Assembly (NCBI GenBank): GCA_013141125.1
Contig: JABFRO010000001.1
Span: 1,949,187-2,013,186 of the forward strand
DNA length: 64,000 nucleotides
Direction of reading: 5' to 3'
Source of the DNA: Methylophilaceae bacterium
Lineage (GTDB): Bacteria > Pseudomonadota > Gammaproteobacteria > Burkholderiales > Methylophilaceae
The translations under genes were made by a program, and so were the position numbers. The notes under the pieces are model-generated. The model was given only the letters and a program-made list of their open reading frames with translations. It did not search any database and was not told the DNA's origin. Positions within the stretch are counted from its first letter, which is position 1, and each line of letters opens with the position of its first letter. Of this stretch, positions 51,743 through 60,954 are shown piece after piece.

Positions 51743-52815
51743 TGGTAATAATCACTGAGTAAATAAGCTTTTTGCGCATGTTTTAAACCTACCGCAATGG
51801 CGGCACTGGCGGGTAATGCCAGTAATATGCCGGTAAAACCGAATAACTGACCGCCTGCAAGCAAGGCAAAAATCACCACCACCGGATGCAAGCCTATGCG
51901 ATCACCCACCAGCCAGGGCGTGAGCAAAAAGCTTTCCAGCACTTGGCCTAAACCAAACACGATAATCAGTGGAATAAACTGGCTTAACGCGGTAAATTGC
52001 AGCACTGCGGATAGAAAGGCCAAGAGGGTGCCGATAGTAATGCCCAAATAAGGCACAAAACCTAGCATACCAGCCACCAACGCAATCGGTAGCGCCAACT
52101 CCAGGCCGGCAAACCACAAGCCTACCGCATAAAAAGCGCTCATCAGCAACATGACAGAAAGTTGTCCGCGCAAGAATTCAGCCAGCACAAGATCCACCTC
52201 ACTGGCAATGGCAGCGGTTTTATCATACCAACGCCGAGGAAAGAGTTGTGCAACTTGGGCCACCAGATTAGGCCAATCGCGCAGAAAATAAAATAAAACC
52301 ACCGGAATCAACAAGAAATTGGCCATCCAGGCCACAAATGCCAAACCGCCGTTACTGACCGAGGCAAGGATATTGCCCGCGAAATTACCCGCACTTTTCC
52401 AGTTATTACCCAGCAAAGTCTGAATTTGGCCGATGTTTATATCCAGCGTGATGTCAAAGTGTTGCAATAACCAAGGTTCCAAATGACTTCGTAAAAGATC
52501 CAAATAAGCTGGCAAGCGCTTAACCACCAGCAGCAGTTCTTTTTGCAACAGAGGTACGATGATTAAAAACGCCGCGATGACCACACCTATCAGCAGTAAC
52601 AAAGTCACCAAGGCGCCCAGCGTGCGGCTTACCTTGTATTTTCCCAGCCCCATTAAACTGAGTTTATTGACAATAGGGCTACAAATATAGGCCAAAATAG
52701 CGGCAATCAAAAATGGCGAAAGAATATCCAACAGCAGATAAATCAGCAATAAAAATGCCGCCACCAACAACATCAGGCGGTAATCAGGTAACACATTGTC
52801 TTGTTTGTTAGTCAT
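51739..52815 (-). CDS. AI-2E family transporter (PerM-like), hda-linked
   Basis: A 358-residue membrane protein with about eight transmembrane helices. Family segments: LLLDILSPFLIAAILAYICSPIV, PVVLFYFLRDWPNLV, QLSVMLLMSAFYAVGLWFAGLE, MLGFVPYLGITIGTLLA and the C-terminal LLAGGQLFGFTGILLALPASAAIAVG. It shows only loose similarity to the AI-2E gene at 46486. Divergent from purM and translationally coupled to hda. The substrate is unknown. Confidence 0.92.
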   Translation of the reverse strand: MTNKQDNVLPDYRLMLLVAAFLLLIYLLLDILSPFLIAAILAYICSPIVNKLSLMGLGKYKVSRTLGALVTLLLLIGVVIAAFLIIVPLLQKELLLVVKRLPAYLDLLRSHLEPWLLQHFDITLDINIGQIQTLLGNNWKSAGNFAGNILASVSNGGLAFVAWMANFLLIPVVLFYFLRDWPNLVAQVAQLFPRRWYDKTAAIASEVDLVLAEFLRGQLSVMLLMSAFYAVGLWFAGLELALPIALVAGMLGFVPYLGITIGTLLAFLSAVLQFTALSQFIPLIIVFGLGQVLESFLLTPWLVGDRIGLHPVVVIFALLAGGQLFGFTGILLALPASAAIAVGLKHAQKAYLLSDYYQ

Positions 52816-52900
52816 TTAAGTTAAAATTATGCCCTAATTCCAGTTTTTTTCTGTAGTGTTTTATATTGATAGTATTTTCCAAGTAGAAAGCGAGATCACG

Positions 52901-53977
52901 TTGAATCCCAATAAGCCGCAAGATGATGCAAGCAAAACAGCCACTAACCAAACCTCCATGAGCTATCGCGATGCCGGTGTGGACATGGAAGCTGGCGATG
53001 CGCTGGTGGAGCAAATCAAGCCTTTTGCCAAGCGTACCATGCGCCCTGAAGTATTGGGCGGTATCGGTGGTTTTGGCTCGCTGTTTGAAGTGCCAAAAAA
53101 ATTCAAGAATCCGGTGCTGGTTTCCGGCACCGATGGTGTTGGCACCAAGCTCAAGCTCGCTTTTCAGCTGGATAAGCATGATACGGTAGGCATTGATCTG
53201 GTGGCCATGAGTGTCAACGATATTCTGGTACAAGGCGCTGAGCCTTTGTTTTTTCTCGATTATTTTGCCTGCGGCAAACTGGAAGTCGGCACCGCCGCTG
53301 CTGTCATCAAAGGCATCGCGGCGGGTTGCGAGCAAGCAGGCTGTGCACTGGTCGGCGGCGAAACCGCAGAAATGCCGGGCATGTATCCGGCCGGTGAATA
53401 CGATCTCGCCGGATTTGCGGTAGGTGCCGTGGATAAAGCCGCCATCATCAATGGCAGCACCATTAGCGACGGCGATGTGATATTAGGGCTGGCCTCCAGC
53501 GGCGCGCATTCCAACGGCTATTCTTTCATACGCAAGCTGATTGAGCACTCCGGCATAGACATGGACAGTGATTTTCACGGCCGACCTTTTCGTGATGTAG
53601 TCATGGCACCCACACGTATTTATGTGAAACCACTGCTCAAACTAATTGCCGCGCTGGAAGTCAAAGGCATGGCACACATCACCGGCGGCGGTATCACCGA
53701 AAATGTGCCGCGCGTATTGCCGCAAGGCCTGACCGCAGAAATCAAAAAAGGCAGCTGGGAAACCCCACCCTTGTTTGGCTGGCTACAGGCACAAGGCAAT
53801 GTGGCGGAAGATGAAATGCACCGCACCTTTAACTGTGGCATAGGCATGGTGGTCATTGTTTCGCCGCAACAGGCGGAAGCCGCACAAAATCTGCTGATTG
53901 CCGAAGGTGAACAAGTCTGGGTAATCGGCCATATACGCCCGCAACAAGCGGGTGAAGCAGCAACCATTGTGGTTTAG
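52901..53977 (+). CDS. purM: Phosphoribosylformylglycinamidine cyclo-ligase (AIR synthase)
   Basis: The enzyme closes the imidazole ring of AIR in purine synthesis using ATP. Conserved segments: [63 protein letters not shown] and [16 protein letters not shown]. The start is uncertain: GTG at 52856, TTG at 52901 or ATG at 52958. I chose the TTG at 52901 because GCGAGA precedes it, giving 358 residues with a short N-terminal extension; the ATG form would be 339 residues. It diverges from the permease-hda unit. Confidence 0.95.
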   Translation: MNPNKPQDDASKTATNQTSMSYRDAGVDMEAGDALVEQIKPFAKRTMRPEVLGGIGGFGSLFEVPKKFKNPVLVSGTDGVGTKLKLAFQLDKHDTVGIDLVAMSVNDILVQGAEPLFFLDYFACGKLEVGTAAAVIKGIAAGCEQAGCALVGGETAEMPGMYPAGEYDLAGFAVGAVDKAAIINGSTISDGDVILGLASSGAHSNGYSFIRKLIEHSGIDMDSDFHGRPFRDVVMAPTRIYVKPLLKLIAALEVKGMAHITGGGITENVPRVLPQGLTAEIKKGSWETPPLFGWLQAQGNVAEDEMHRTFNCGIGMVVIVSPQQAEAAQNLLIAEGEQVWVIGHIRPQQAGEAATIVV

Positions 53978-54040
53978 TTTGCCAACGCATTTGCTGGCTA
54001 TGCGTTAAAGACCTCATCACTTCAACTCAAAGGCTATCAA

Positions 54041-54745
54041 ATGCGTAATTTTTTCAAACTTTCATGTCTGTTGTTATTGATTATTAGCCAAGGTGCCAAT
54101 GCCGCGCCCAAACGGGTGGAGCTGGTGTATCAGGCCACCAGAAACGGCCAGCCCTTTGCTACTGTCACAGAAAGTTATCGTCAGGACAAAGGCCGTTACC
54201 ATATTGAAAGCGTGACCAACGGCATAGGCATTTATGCCTTGTTTGGCAAACGGCGCTTAATCAGCGAGGGTGAAATCACGGCTGACGGCCTCAAACCCAG
54301 CCATTTTGAACTGCACCAGGGCAGCGATAGCAATAAATCCCTGTTCGCCGATTTTAACTGGGCGGCCAACACGCTGACGCTAAAAAACAAAGCTGAAACC
54401 AATATTGTGCCGCTACAAAAAGGCACGCAGGATTTAAGCAGTTTTGCCTATCAGTTCATGTTCGCTGCACCCACTGGCGAAAGCTTGGATTTGCCCGTCA
54501 CTACCGGCAAAAAACTGAACCTGTACCGTTACCTGCTTACCGATAAAAATGAAGTGCTTGATCTGGCCAGCACAGGCAAATTCAAAACCGTACATCTGAT
54601 AAAAGCCAAAGAGTCAGAAAGCAGCAAAGATGAAAAAGAGTTCTGGCTGAGTACGGACAATCATCATTTACCAGTACGTATACTGATGATTGATGACAAA
54701 GGTATCAAAATAGAGCAATCCTTAACGCACTTGCATGTTGAGTAG
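54041..54745 (+). CDS. DUF3108 family exported protein
   Basis: A 234-residue protein with a signal peptide (about 1-21, ending ANA). The mature part is a beta-rich DUF3108 domain: RVELVYQATRNGQPFATVTESY, ISEGEITADGLKPSHFEL, ADFNWAANTLTL and STDNHHLPVRILMIDDKG. Function is unknown; it is probably periplasmic. It overlaps the start of the next DUF3108 gene by 11 bases, and the two domains share the same strand order, so they look like tandem paralogues. Confidence 0.85.
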   Translation: MRNFFKLSCLLLLIISQGANAAPKRVELVYQATRNGQPFATVTESYRQDKGRYHIESVTNGIGIYALFGKRRLISEGEITADGLKPSHFELHQGSDSNKSLFADFNWAANTLTLKNKAETNIVPLQKGTQDLSSFAYQFMFAAPTGESLDLPVTTGKKLNLYRYLLTDKNEVLDLASTGKFKTVHLIKAKESESSKDEKEFWLSTDNHHLPVRILMIDDKGIKIEQSLTHLHVE

Positions 54746-55853
54746 AATCCGCTCATTTTTCAAAAACAAAACCAACGCGCGGCTCTTGCTGGCGCTGGCG
54801 ATTTCCGGCCTGATACATCTTTGGTTGGTCGGCGGCCTGAACTTGCACCTGCCCGACCTGACTAAACCCGACAGCATGGAAGTGCTTCTGGCTCCTCCCG
54901 TGCTAGCCCCCATGCCGCCACCTCCAGCGCAAAAACCACCCGCCGCCAAACCTGTCAGAAAAAAAGCGGCCAGACCCAAAAAAGCCGCTATACCACCGGC
55001 ACCGCCGCCCGTGCTCACCACGCCATCTTCTGCAACACCGATTGCAGAAATTCCACCGCCCACGGAGCCAGCAACGCCGGTTGCGGATGTTCCAAGCCAA
55101 CCCGCCACAGCGCTCAATAATAATGAAACTTCACAACCCATCGCGGAAACCCAGCCTATAGCAACAGCCACTGATGACAGAATAGACCCGGCAAGCCTGC
55201 ACACGCCCTTGGCTATAGAAACGGATTTCATAGTCACCGTGGATGGTACACCCGGCAGTATGCATAACAGCTACCTGGTCAACCCCGATGGCAGTTACGT
55301 CATCACCAGCACCGCTGAAGCCAAAGGCTTTATCGCACTGTTTTTAGCAGGCAAACTGGTGCAAACCAGTACCGGCATAGTCACCGCCAAGGGCTTGAAA
55401 CCGCTGCAATTCACCTATCAATACGGAGATAAAACCGACAAAACACGGCGCGCCAATTTCGATTGGACGGCAGGGCAATTGACACTGGAAACAGGCAAAA
55501 ACACCAGCACACAACCGCTCAGGGAAGGCACACAGGATATGCTGAGCTCCATGTACCAGTTCATGTTCACACCGCCCACGGAGCATATGGTGCTGACTTA
55601 CACCAATGGCGGCGGCCTGCGTGATTATGATTACTCTATGGTCGGCACAGAAGTGTTATCCATCAAACTGGGTGAAATTAATACCATCCACATCATGACG
55701 CGCAATACCGATGGCGATGCCAAAACCGAATTATGGCTGGCACCAGCCTACTATCACCTGCCGGTAAAACTGCGCATCACCCGAAAAAATGGCAGCATCA
55801 CCGAGCAAATCATGACCAAGAGTACGCCAGTTCTTGCCGCTCCCCTGCCATGA
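54735..55853 (+). CDS. DUF3108 protein with TonB-like N-terminal anchor
   Basis: A 372-residue protein. A single transmembrane helix (about 18-36, LLLALAISGLIHLWLVGGL) is followed by a long Pro/Ala/Lys-rich region (about 50-150) resembling the periplasmic spacer of TonB proteins. The C-terminal domain (about 160-365) is DUF3108: VTVDGTPGSMHNSYLVNPDGSY, VTAKGLKPLQFTYQYGDK, ANFDWTAGQLTL and APAYYHLPVKLRITRKNG. It differs from TonB because no TonB C-terminal domain is present. It may reach across the periplasm. Function unknown. Confidence 0.83.
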   Translation: MLSRIRSFFKNKTNARLLLALAISGLIHLWLVGGLNLHLPDLTKPDSMEVLLAPPVLAPMPPPPAQKPPAAKPVRKKAARPKKAAIPPAPPPVLTTPSSATPIAEIPPPTEPATPVADVPSQPATALNNNETSQPIAETQPIATATDDRIDPASLHTPLAIETDFIVTVDGTPGSMHNSYLVNPDGSYVITSTAEAKGFIALFLAGKLVQTSTGIVTAKGLKPLQFTYQYGDKTDKTRRANFDWTAGQLTLETGKNTSTQPLREGTQDMLSSMYQFMFTPPTEHMVLTYTNGGGLRDYDYSMVGTEVLSIKLGEINTIHIMTRNTDGDAKTELWLAPAYYHLPVKLRITRKNGSITEQIMTKSTPVLAAPLP

Positions 55854-55893
55854 CACTTGTCCCAAGGACTTTGTCAGTGACACTGATAGTGAA

Positions 55894-58581
55894 TCAAACA
55901 CCGAACTGCTGTGCCAGCCCATCCACTGTCATGTTCGCCGCCAGCGCCGTATGCGGAATCAGCACATAGCGCCAGGGTTTACCGCCATTGGCTACCGCAT
56001 AGTCGGAGGCATTCCTGCACCATTTAATTGCCGCTTCCTGCTTGGCTTTTACAATCGCATCATCCATCTGGTTGCTGGCCTTGGGCTCCAGCATATAAAT
56101 AGCGGCTTTCGTTTCGGCGACAAAATCCGGCTGATACTCCAGATGCTCCGCCTCGCGTTTATAGAAAATCTGGAATTGTCCCTTGGCAGGCTTGAACCAC
56201 TTTTCCGCATCACGATCCAAAATGACTGCCAGCACGCGCTCGGCTTCTGAATCAAACTTTTGTACCGGATACAAACAACGCTTGAAACCGCCGAATACGT
56301 ATTTCGCCATATTGCTCTTGTCGGCAGGTGATACCTGATAATCCGCTTGCGCTTCATTGACTGAGTAGGTGTAGGCACTGGATTTGAATTCCGTATAGCC
56401 CTTGCTCACCACTACTTCATATTCGACCACCTCTTCCCAGCTATGCGCCTGCATTTGGGCATGAATGAAGCGCGCTATATCGCGCTGATAACAGCGCAAC
56501 ACCTTGGCCGCATCTTCGACTGACAAATAGCTGCAAAAATGTTGCACGGTTTGCATGGCAAGGTCATACAACAACTCTGCATGGTCGTCGTAGGAAACAT
56601 CATCAAAATCCACCAAACCGCTGACCACATAATCTTCCAGCCGCTTTTCCTCAATGCCGCCATGTCCCAGCGTCACCAGCTCGCGCTCATTTGTGCGTAG
56701 CATCTGCACCCATAACTCTTCTGTCACTGCCGGGTATTTCAGCGTATCCAACTGCAAGGAGAAAGGCCTGAATCCAGCCTTCACCACGCCTTTGGGCACC
56801 ACCAGAATGCGTGGAATATCAATCGTTTGCTGCGTCACCAAAGCCACGGTTTTGGCAACCACGGCAGCAAAATTCGGTGGCTCGCTCAAACCTTCCAATT
56901 CCATCTGCGCTGGCCGGTGTTGCTCCTGCACCGCCTTGACAATAGCCGCTTGTACCTCCGGTTGGCTCAAATGCGCCAAAGTGGGCACAACCGTCGGTTG
57001 ATTCTCCAGCTTGCGGATCACCTCATAGGCGATCTGCGCCACCTTCTGCTCTTCCGGTTTGCTGAAAACTGGCGGCACATTTTGCCCCGCCATGAGGGTG
57101 ATCGCCGTTGCGTCGGCGGGCTGGATGCCCAACTGGGTGGCAAGCTGCGTCTGCGAAACAATGGTCGCCGTCTTTTGCCCAAAGTCAGCGTTATCCAGCA
57201 CCACGGCTTGCAAATGAATCGCCGAATCCGGCCGGTTCGCCTCGTTGATGATTTCCTGAAACCTGTCATGGGCGACGATGTTCAACCTGTCCACCGCCGT
57301 CACCCCGGTACGTTTGCCATACGGCAGGCGTAGGCCACGCCCGATGGACTGCTCGATCAGAATGCGGGCATTGGCTGCACGTAGCGGCACAATGGTGTAA
57401 AGGTTGGTTACATCCCAACCTTCTTTCAGCATATTGACGTGTATCACAATCTCGGTCGGTTCATCGGTGTGTTCCACCTTCAATAGCCGGGCGATCATCT
57501 TCTCTTCTTCCGCGCCGCTCTGGCTGGAATCGACCTGAATGACTTTATCCCGGTAGCGCGCCTCGAAAAATTCAGCCGATTGAATCATTGCCAGCAAGGC
57601 TCCGGCATGGATGGTATCGCGTGCAATCACCAGCACAAAAGGCTTAACGATCTTGTTATTGGTTTCGCGCGCATAGGTCTCCAGTTCCACTTTCACGCTT
57701 TCATGCAGACGCACACCGTCTTCCAGCTTCATGCGCTCAATCTCTTCCGGCGACATACCCGCCGGATTGAAATTCTTGCGCGTTACCACGGCAGGCTCTT
57801 TCACAAAACCGTCTTCCATCGCCTTGCCCAGCGGGTAATCGAGAATAACATTGCTGAATGGAATCGCGCCTTTGGCGGTTTCCACAAATGGCGTAGCGGT
57901 CAGCTCCAGCCCCAGAATCGGCTTCAGCTCGTTGATGGCCTTAATCCCGGCACTGGCACGGTAGCGGTGCGATTCATCCATCAGCAGCACAAGGTCTGGT
58001 AGTCCGGCCAGATAATCGAAATAGCTCTCGCCAATATATTCTGACAGCCGCTTGATGCGCGGTGCCTTGCCGCCGCGCACTTCGGAATTGATCTTGGAGA
58101 TATTGAAAATATTGATGCGCACACCGCCAAATAGCATGCCGCTGGCCGGGTCATGTTGCTCATAGTTATCGCCGGTAATGATGACAGGCGCATCAATCGC
58201 AAATTCAGAGATGCCCTTGAACACATATTTTGGGTGCGTGCGGTCGCTAAAATCGGCAATCAGCTTGTTGTAAATGGTCAGATTCGGAGCCAGCACAAAG
58301 AAATTGTTGATGCCGTGTGCCAGGTGCAAATAACTGATGAAAGCGCCCATCAAGCGCGTTTTGCCCACGCCCGTTGCCAGCGCAAAACACAAGGACGGAA
58401 ACTCGCGTTCAAAGTCGGTCACCGTGGGAAACTCACTGCGGATAATCTCCAGCGCAGCGCCAATATCAGCGCCCTTGCCCGGCGGCACAATTTCCGTAAT
58501 ACGATGCAGAATCTCCAATGAGCGGCGTTGCGGCGCACGCAAACTCAAGCGCCCGGCGATGGCGTTCACATGGCGATTCAT
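55894..58581 (-). CDS. Type III restriction enzyme, Res subunit (helicase-nuclease)
   Basis: An 895-residue superfamily 2 helicase with a nuclease tail. I use the ATG at 58581, which overlaps the preceding stop (ATGA). Motifs: Walker A ATGVGKT (69-75), DESH box (202-205), motif III-like ELTATP and the late helicase motif EQSIGRGLRLPYG. Near the C-terminus YQPDF (Asp819) and LEPK (Glu832, Lys834) form a PD-(D/E)xK endonuclease core. With Mod it should cleave DNA by ATP-driven movement between inversely oriented sites. It is the last gene of the five-gene operon. No inactivating frameshift is seen. Confidence 0.93.
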   Translation of the reverse strand: MNRHVNAIAGRLSLRAPQRRSLEILHRITEIVPPGKGADIGAALEIIRSEFPTVTDFEREFPSLCFALATGVGKTRLMGAFISYLHLAHGINNFFVLAPNLTIYNKLIADFSDRTHPKYVFKGISEFAIDAPVIITGDNYEQHDPASGMLFGGVRINIFNISKINSEVRGGKAPRIKRLSEYIGESYFDYLAGLPDLVLLMDESHRYRASAGIKAINELKPILGLELTATPFVETAKGAIPFSNVILDYPLGKAMEDGFVKEPAVVTRKNFNPAGMSPEEIERMKLEDGVRLHESVKVELETYARETNNKIVKPFVLVIARDTIHAGALLAMIQSAEFFEARYRDKVIQVDSSQSGAEEEKMIARLLKVEHTDEPTEIVIHVNMLKEGWDVTNLYTIVPLRAANARILIEQSIGRGLRLPYGKRTGVTAVDRLNIVAHDRFQEIINEANRPDSAIHLQAVVLDNADFGQKTATIVSQTQLATQLGIQPADATAITLMAGQNVPPVFSKPEEQKVAQIAYEVIRKLENQPTVVPTLAHLSQPEVQAAIVKAVQEQHRPAQMELEGLSEPPNFAAVVAKTVALVTQQTIDIPRILVVPKGVVKAGFRPFSLQLDTLKYPAVTEELWVQMLRTNERELVTLGHGGIEEKRLEDYVVSGLVDFDDVSYDDHAELLYDLAMQTVQHFCSYLSVEDAAKVLRCYQRDIARFIHAQMQAHSWEEVVEYEVVVSKGYTEFKSSAYTYSVNEAQADYQVSPADKSNMAKYVFGGFKRCLYPVQKFDSEAERVLAVILDRDAEKWFKPAKGQFQIFYKREAEHLEYQPDFVAETKAAIYMLEPKASNQMDDAIVKAKQEAAIKWCRNASDYAVANGGKPWRYVLIPHTALAANMTVDGLAQQFGV

Positions 58582-58757
58582 CGGGATAGATGCTCCGCGT
58601 CCGGTTTCACATGCAAACATTGACCATTGCGCATAACAATCAGATCCGTATTCGTGCTGACAGCCACTTGCGCGGCGCGTTTGGCAGCGCGACGGATGGC
58701 CTGGAGCGAAGCCGCCAAATCCGGGTCTTTTGCAAACTCAATATTTTTCTGGTTCAT
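58578..58757 (-). CDS. Small protein, probable antitoxin of the zeta-type toxin
   Basis: A 59-residue protein starting at the ATG at 58757, behind GGGGAG; the longer frame to 58772 is less likely. It is helical at the start (DLAASLQAIRRAAKRAAQVA) followed by a short strand-turn-strand (DLIVMRNGQCLHVKP). This pattern fits small antitoxins paired with chromosomal zeta-like toxins. Start and stop overlap both neighbours by four bases (ATGA). Antitoxin function is inferred from position and size. Confidence 0.7.
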   Translation of the reverse strand: MNQKNIEFAKDPDLAASLQAIRRAAKRAAQVAVSTNTDLIVMRNGQCLHVKPDAEHLSR

Positions 58758-59269
58758 GCTTTTTCTCCCCAATCTATCAGCACCGGCTCATCGCCAGAAT
58801 TATCATACAAAGCCCAAGCATCCACCACATCCCGATAAATCTGCATGAAATTCCGCATCCCAGCGTCAAAACGTCTGAGAATAACATCAACTGGAACATG
58901 ATGCCCTCCCTGGCGCACGCGCTCTGCTACCCGATCAATCGCCATTTGCGGATTCGGCAACGATAGAAAAAACAAGGTAACGTGATAACCCGCTGCCCGC
59001 CAGCGACTAATGCGACGGGCATAAATCAAACCTGAAAGCGTTGTTTCAAAGGCAAAACTTTCACCACGCAACGAAAGTTGCGTAATACTTTCCAGCATAA
59101 TCCGCGCGGCCTTGACCGCCGCCACCTCCGGTGCAAATGGCGATAACCCTGCCGCAATCAAATCCGCATTCACAAACTGTGTACATCCCGCCTCATTGGG
59201 CAAAAACTCGCGTGCAAAAGTGGTTTTACCCGCACCATTCGGTCCTGCAATAATGATGATTTTCTTCAT
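58754..59269 (-). CDS. Zeta toxin family kinase
   Basis: A 171-residue P-loop kinase of the zeta toxin type. Visible motifs: Walker A GPNGAGKT (9-16), FVNADLIAAGLSPFAPE, SFAFETTLSG and the closing AWALYDNSGDEPVLIDWG, which is shared by chromosomal zeta-family proteins. Zeta toxins of Gram-positive plasmids phosphorylate UDP-N-acetylglucosamine; whether this short chromosomal type does the same is not known. It lies between mod and res, overlapping mod by four bases and the probable antitoxin by four bases. Toxin precedes antitoxin, the reverse of the usual epsilon-zeta order. Confidence 0.88.
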   Translation of the reverse strand: MKKIIIIAGPNGAGKTTFAREFLPNEAGCTQFVNADLIAAGLSPFAPEVAAVKAARIMLESITQLSLRGESFAFETTLSGLIYARRISRWRAAGYHVTLFFLSLPNPQMAIDRVAERVRQGGHHVPVDVILRRFDAGMRNFMQIYRDVVDAWALYDNSGDEPVLIDWGEKA

Positions 59270-60948
59270 GCATCACCCTCATCAAACAACCCCGCCTGCA
59301 CCGCATTCACACTGCGCCCCTTGGCCTTTGTTCCCTCTCCCCCCGGGAGAGGGCTAGGGTGAGGGATAGCCTTCGGCAGATTCTCCACCTGCAACGAATA
59401 ATCATCATGCCCCCACTCGCAGCGCGACAGCACCTGCTTGGGGATCTTCTTCACGGTGAGATTCGAATAATCGCCATTTCCACGGAAAGCGGTACACAAC
59501 ACCAATAAGCTGCGCTCTGTTCCTACCTCATCCGAAAGCTGCTGCAACTGCTCGTGATTCAGGTTCGCTGTGGTGACGTAGATAAAATCCCGCTCGGTGG
59601 AATGCCCGTGCATCCAGTAATGCGCATCGCTTGGCGCATAAGTGAAGCCTTCCAGCTTGCACAAAGCCTGCGCCAGCATCTCGGCGTTGTATTCCTTGTT
59701 GATGACCCACTGATTGTGCGCATCCTGCCGCAACAGGCTGGGCGCAAGTTTGTAATAGCGAAAACCGCCGCCCCCTTGCCAATTCACCGCTTCGGAAATG
59801 CCGCCCTTGTCTTCCCCTTCAATCACCTTTTGCAGGCGCGGGATGATGTGCGTGTGGCAATGTTCGCCCAGCTCAATCATGATCCAGCGGCGACCCATTT
59901 TGTGGGCGACTGCGCCGGTGGTGCCGGAACCGGCGAATGAATCAAGGACGAGGTCGCCGGGGTTGGTGGCGATTTCGAGAATGCGCTTGATAAGTCGCTC
60001 TGGTTTCGGGGTATCAAAAACATTCTGAGCACCATACAAACCAATCATTTCTTTTTTTGCTTCGTCTGTATGACCGACATCTTCATGAGGCCACCAGTTG
60101 TGAGGTGTCATGCCATCACGAACCTCTGAAAGAAACAGTTTTAACGCGGGCACTGAGTTTGTGCCATCACGCCCCCACCAAATCCGATTTTCATCAACAT
60201 GTCGCTGGTGTGACTGCGGATCGTATTTCCATGCTTTTTTTGTATTTTTAATTACGGCACCAGTGTTTGGATTGAGGATGTCGTAACAAAGATTTCGCCG
60301 CTTTTCTGGTGTTGCTTGATTGAGATAATCAACGGCCTTCCAAGGCCCTCTTGAATCTTTGTCAGGGTTTGAATATCGAGCCGTCGATTCTTCGGTGCGA
60401 GGTAGTAAGTTATTTTGGAACCGCTCACTCTTTGCATACACCAATACAAAGTCACAGATTGTCGCGATACCTTGAAAGTTGTTACTAACGCTGTATTTGC
60501 GCTGCCATGTGATAGTCGTTTTATAGTTTGGTCGCCCAAAAATCTCATCACATAGCACCTTCAAATAATGGCACTCGTTGTCGTCTATCGAAATCCACAA
60601 CGAACCATCCTCCGATAACAACCGCCGGATAATCTCCAGCCGGTCGCGCATCAGCGACAGCCAAATCGAATGCTCTACCCCGTCGTCGTAATGGGTGAAC
60701 GCGCTGCCAGTGTTATACGGCGGATCAATAAACACGCACTTCACCTTCCCCGCAAACTCCGCCTCCAACGCCTTCAACGCCAGCAAGTTGTCGCCAAAGA
60801 TAAGCTGGTTATCAAAGATGTCCCCATCCGTCACCCGATGCTTCGCGTGATAACTCTTCGCCGTATCTTCCAGCAAAATACGCGGCTCCAACTTAGGCCG
60901 GTTCTCCTTGCCGATCCAAGTGAGTTCTAGTTTTTGTTTTTTGCTCAT
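59266..60948 (-). CDS. Type III DNA methyltransferase, Mod subunit
   Basis: A 560-residue site-specific adenine methyltransferase of the beta group. I use the ATG at 60948; a TTG two codons earlier is possible. DPPYNTG (75-81) precedes the target-recognition region (about 130-310), and the SAM-binding motif DSFAGSGTTG (336-345) follows it. The recognition region is visibly AT-richer than both flanks. An in-frame palindromic repeat adds HPSPLPGGEG near residues 530-539. The start lies six bases after the PHP-ATPase stop, and the end overlaps the zeta-toxin start by four bases. The recognised sequence cannot be read from the protein. Confidence 0.94.
   Translation of the reverse strand: MSKKQKLELTWIGKENRPKLEPRILLEDTAKSYHAKHRVTDGDIFDNQLIFGDNLLALKALEAEFAGKVKCVFIDPPYNTGSAFTHYDDGVEHSIWLSLMRDRLEIIRRLLSEDGSLWISIDDNECHYLKVLCDEIFGRPNYKTTITWQRKYSVSNNFQGIATICDFVLVYAKSERFQNNLLPRTEESTARYSNPDKDSRGPWKAVDYLNQATPEKRRNLCYDILNPNTGAVIKNTKKAWKYDPQSHQRHVDENRIWWGRDGTNSVPALKLFLSEVRDGMTPHNWWPHEDVGHTDEAKKEMIGLYGAQNVFDTPKPERLIKRILEIATNPGDLVLDSFAGSGTTGAVAHKMGRRWIMIELGEHCHTHIIPRLQKVIEGEDKGGISEAVNWQGGGGFRYYKLAPSLLRQDAHNQWVINKEYNAEMLAQALCKLEGFTYAPSDAHYWMHGHSTERDFIYVTTANLNHEQLQQLSDEVGTERSLLVLCTAFRGNGDYSNLTVKKIPKQVLSRCEWGHDDYSLQVENLPKAIPHPSPLPGGEGTKAKGRSVNAVQAGLFDEGDA
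59333..59365. repeat. REP-like palindromic repeat inside the mod gene
   Basis: CCCTCTCCCCCCGGGAGAGGG (split here as CCCTCTCC and CCCCGGGAGAGGG) is followed by CTAGGGTGAGGG. It resembles the short extragenic palindromes scattered in many proteobacterial genomes. It sits within coding sequence and leaves the frame open. Confidence 0.75.
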
Positions 60949-60954
60949 GTTCAA

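Noticed and set aside
46486..52815. The two AI-2E-family genes as a recent tandem duplication
   Set aside because: They are separated by several unrelated genes and share only general family features, so a recent duplication is unlikely.
54722..55237. 171-codon minus-strand ORF, Gly/Ala/Ser-rich
   Set aside because: It is the antisense of the proline-rich spacer of the DUF3108 protein and has no independent coding signs.
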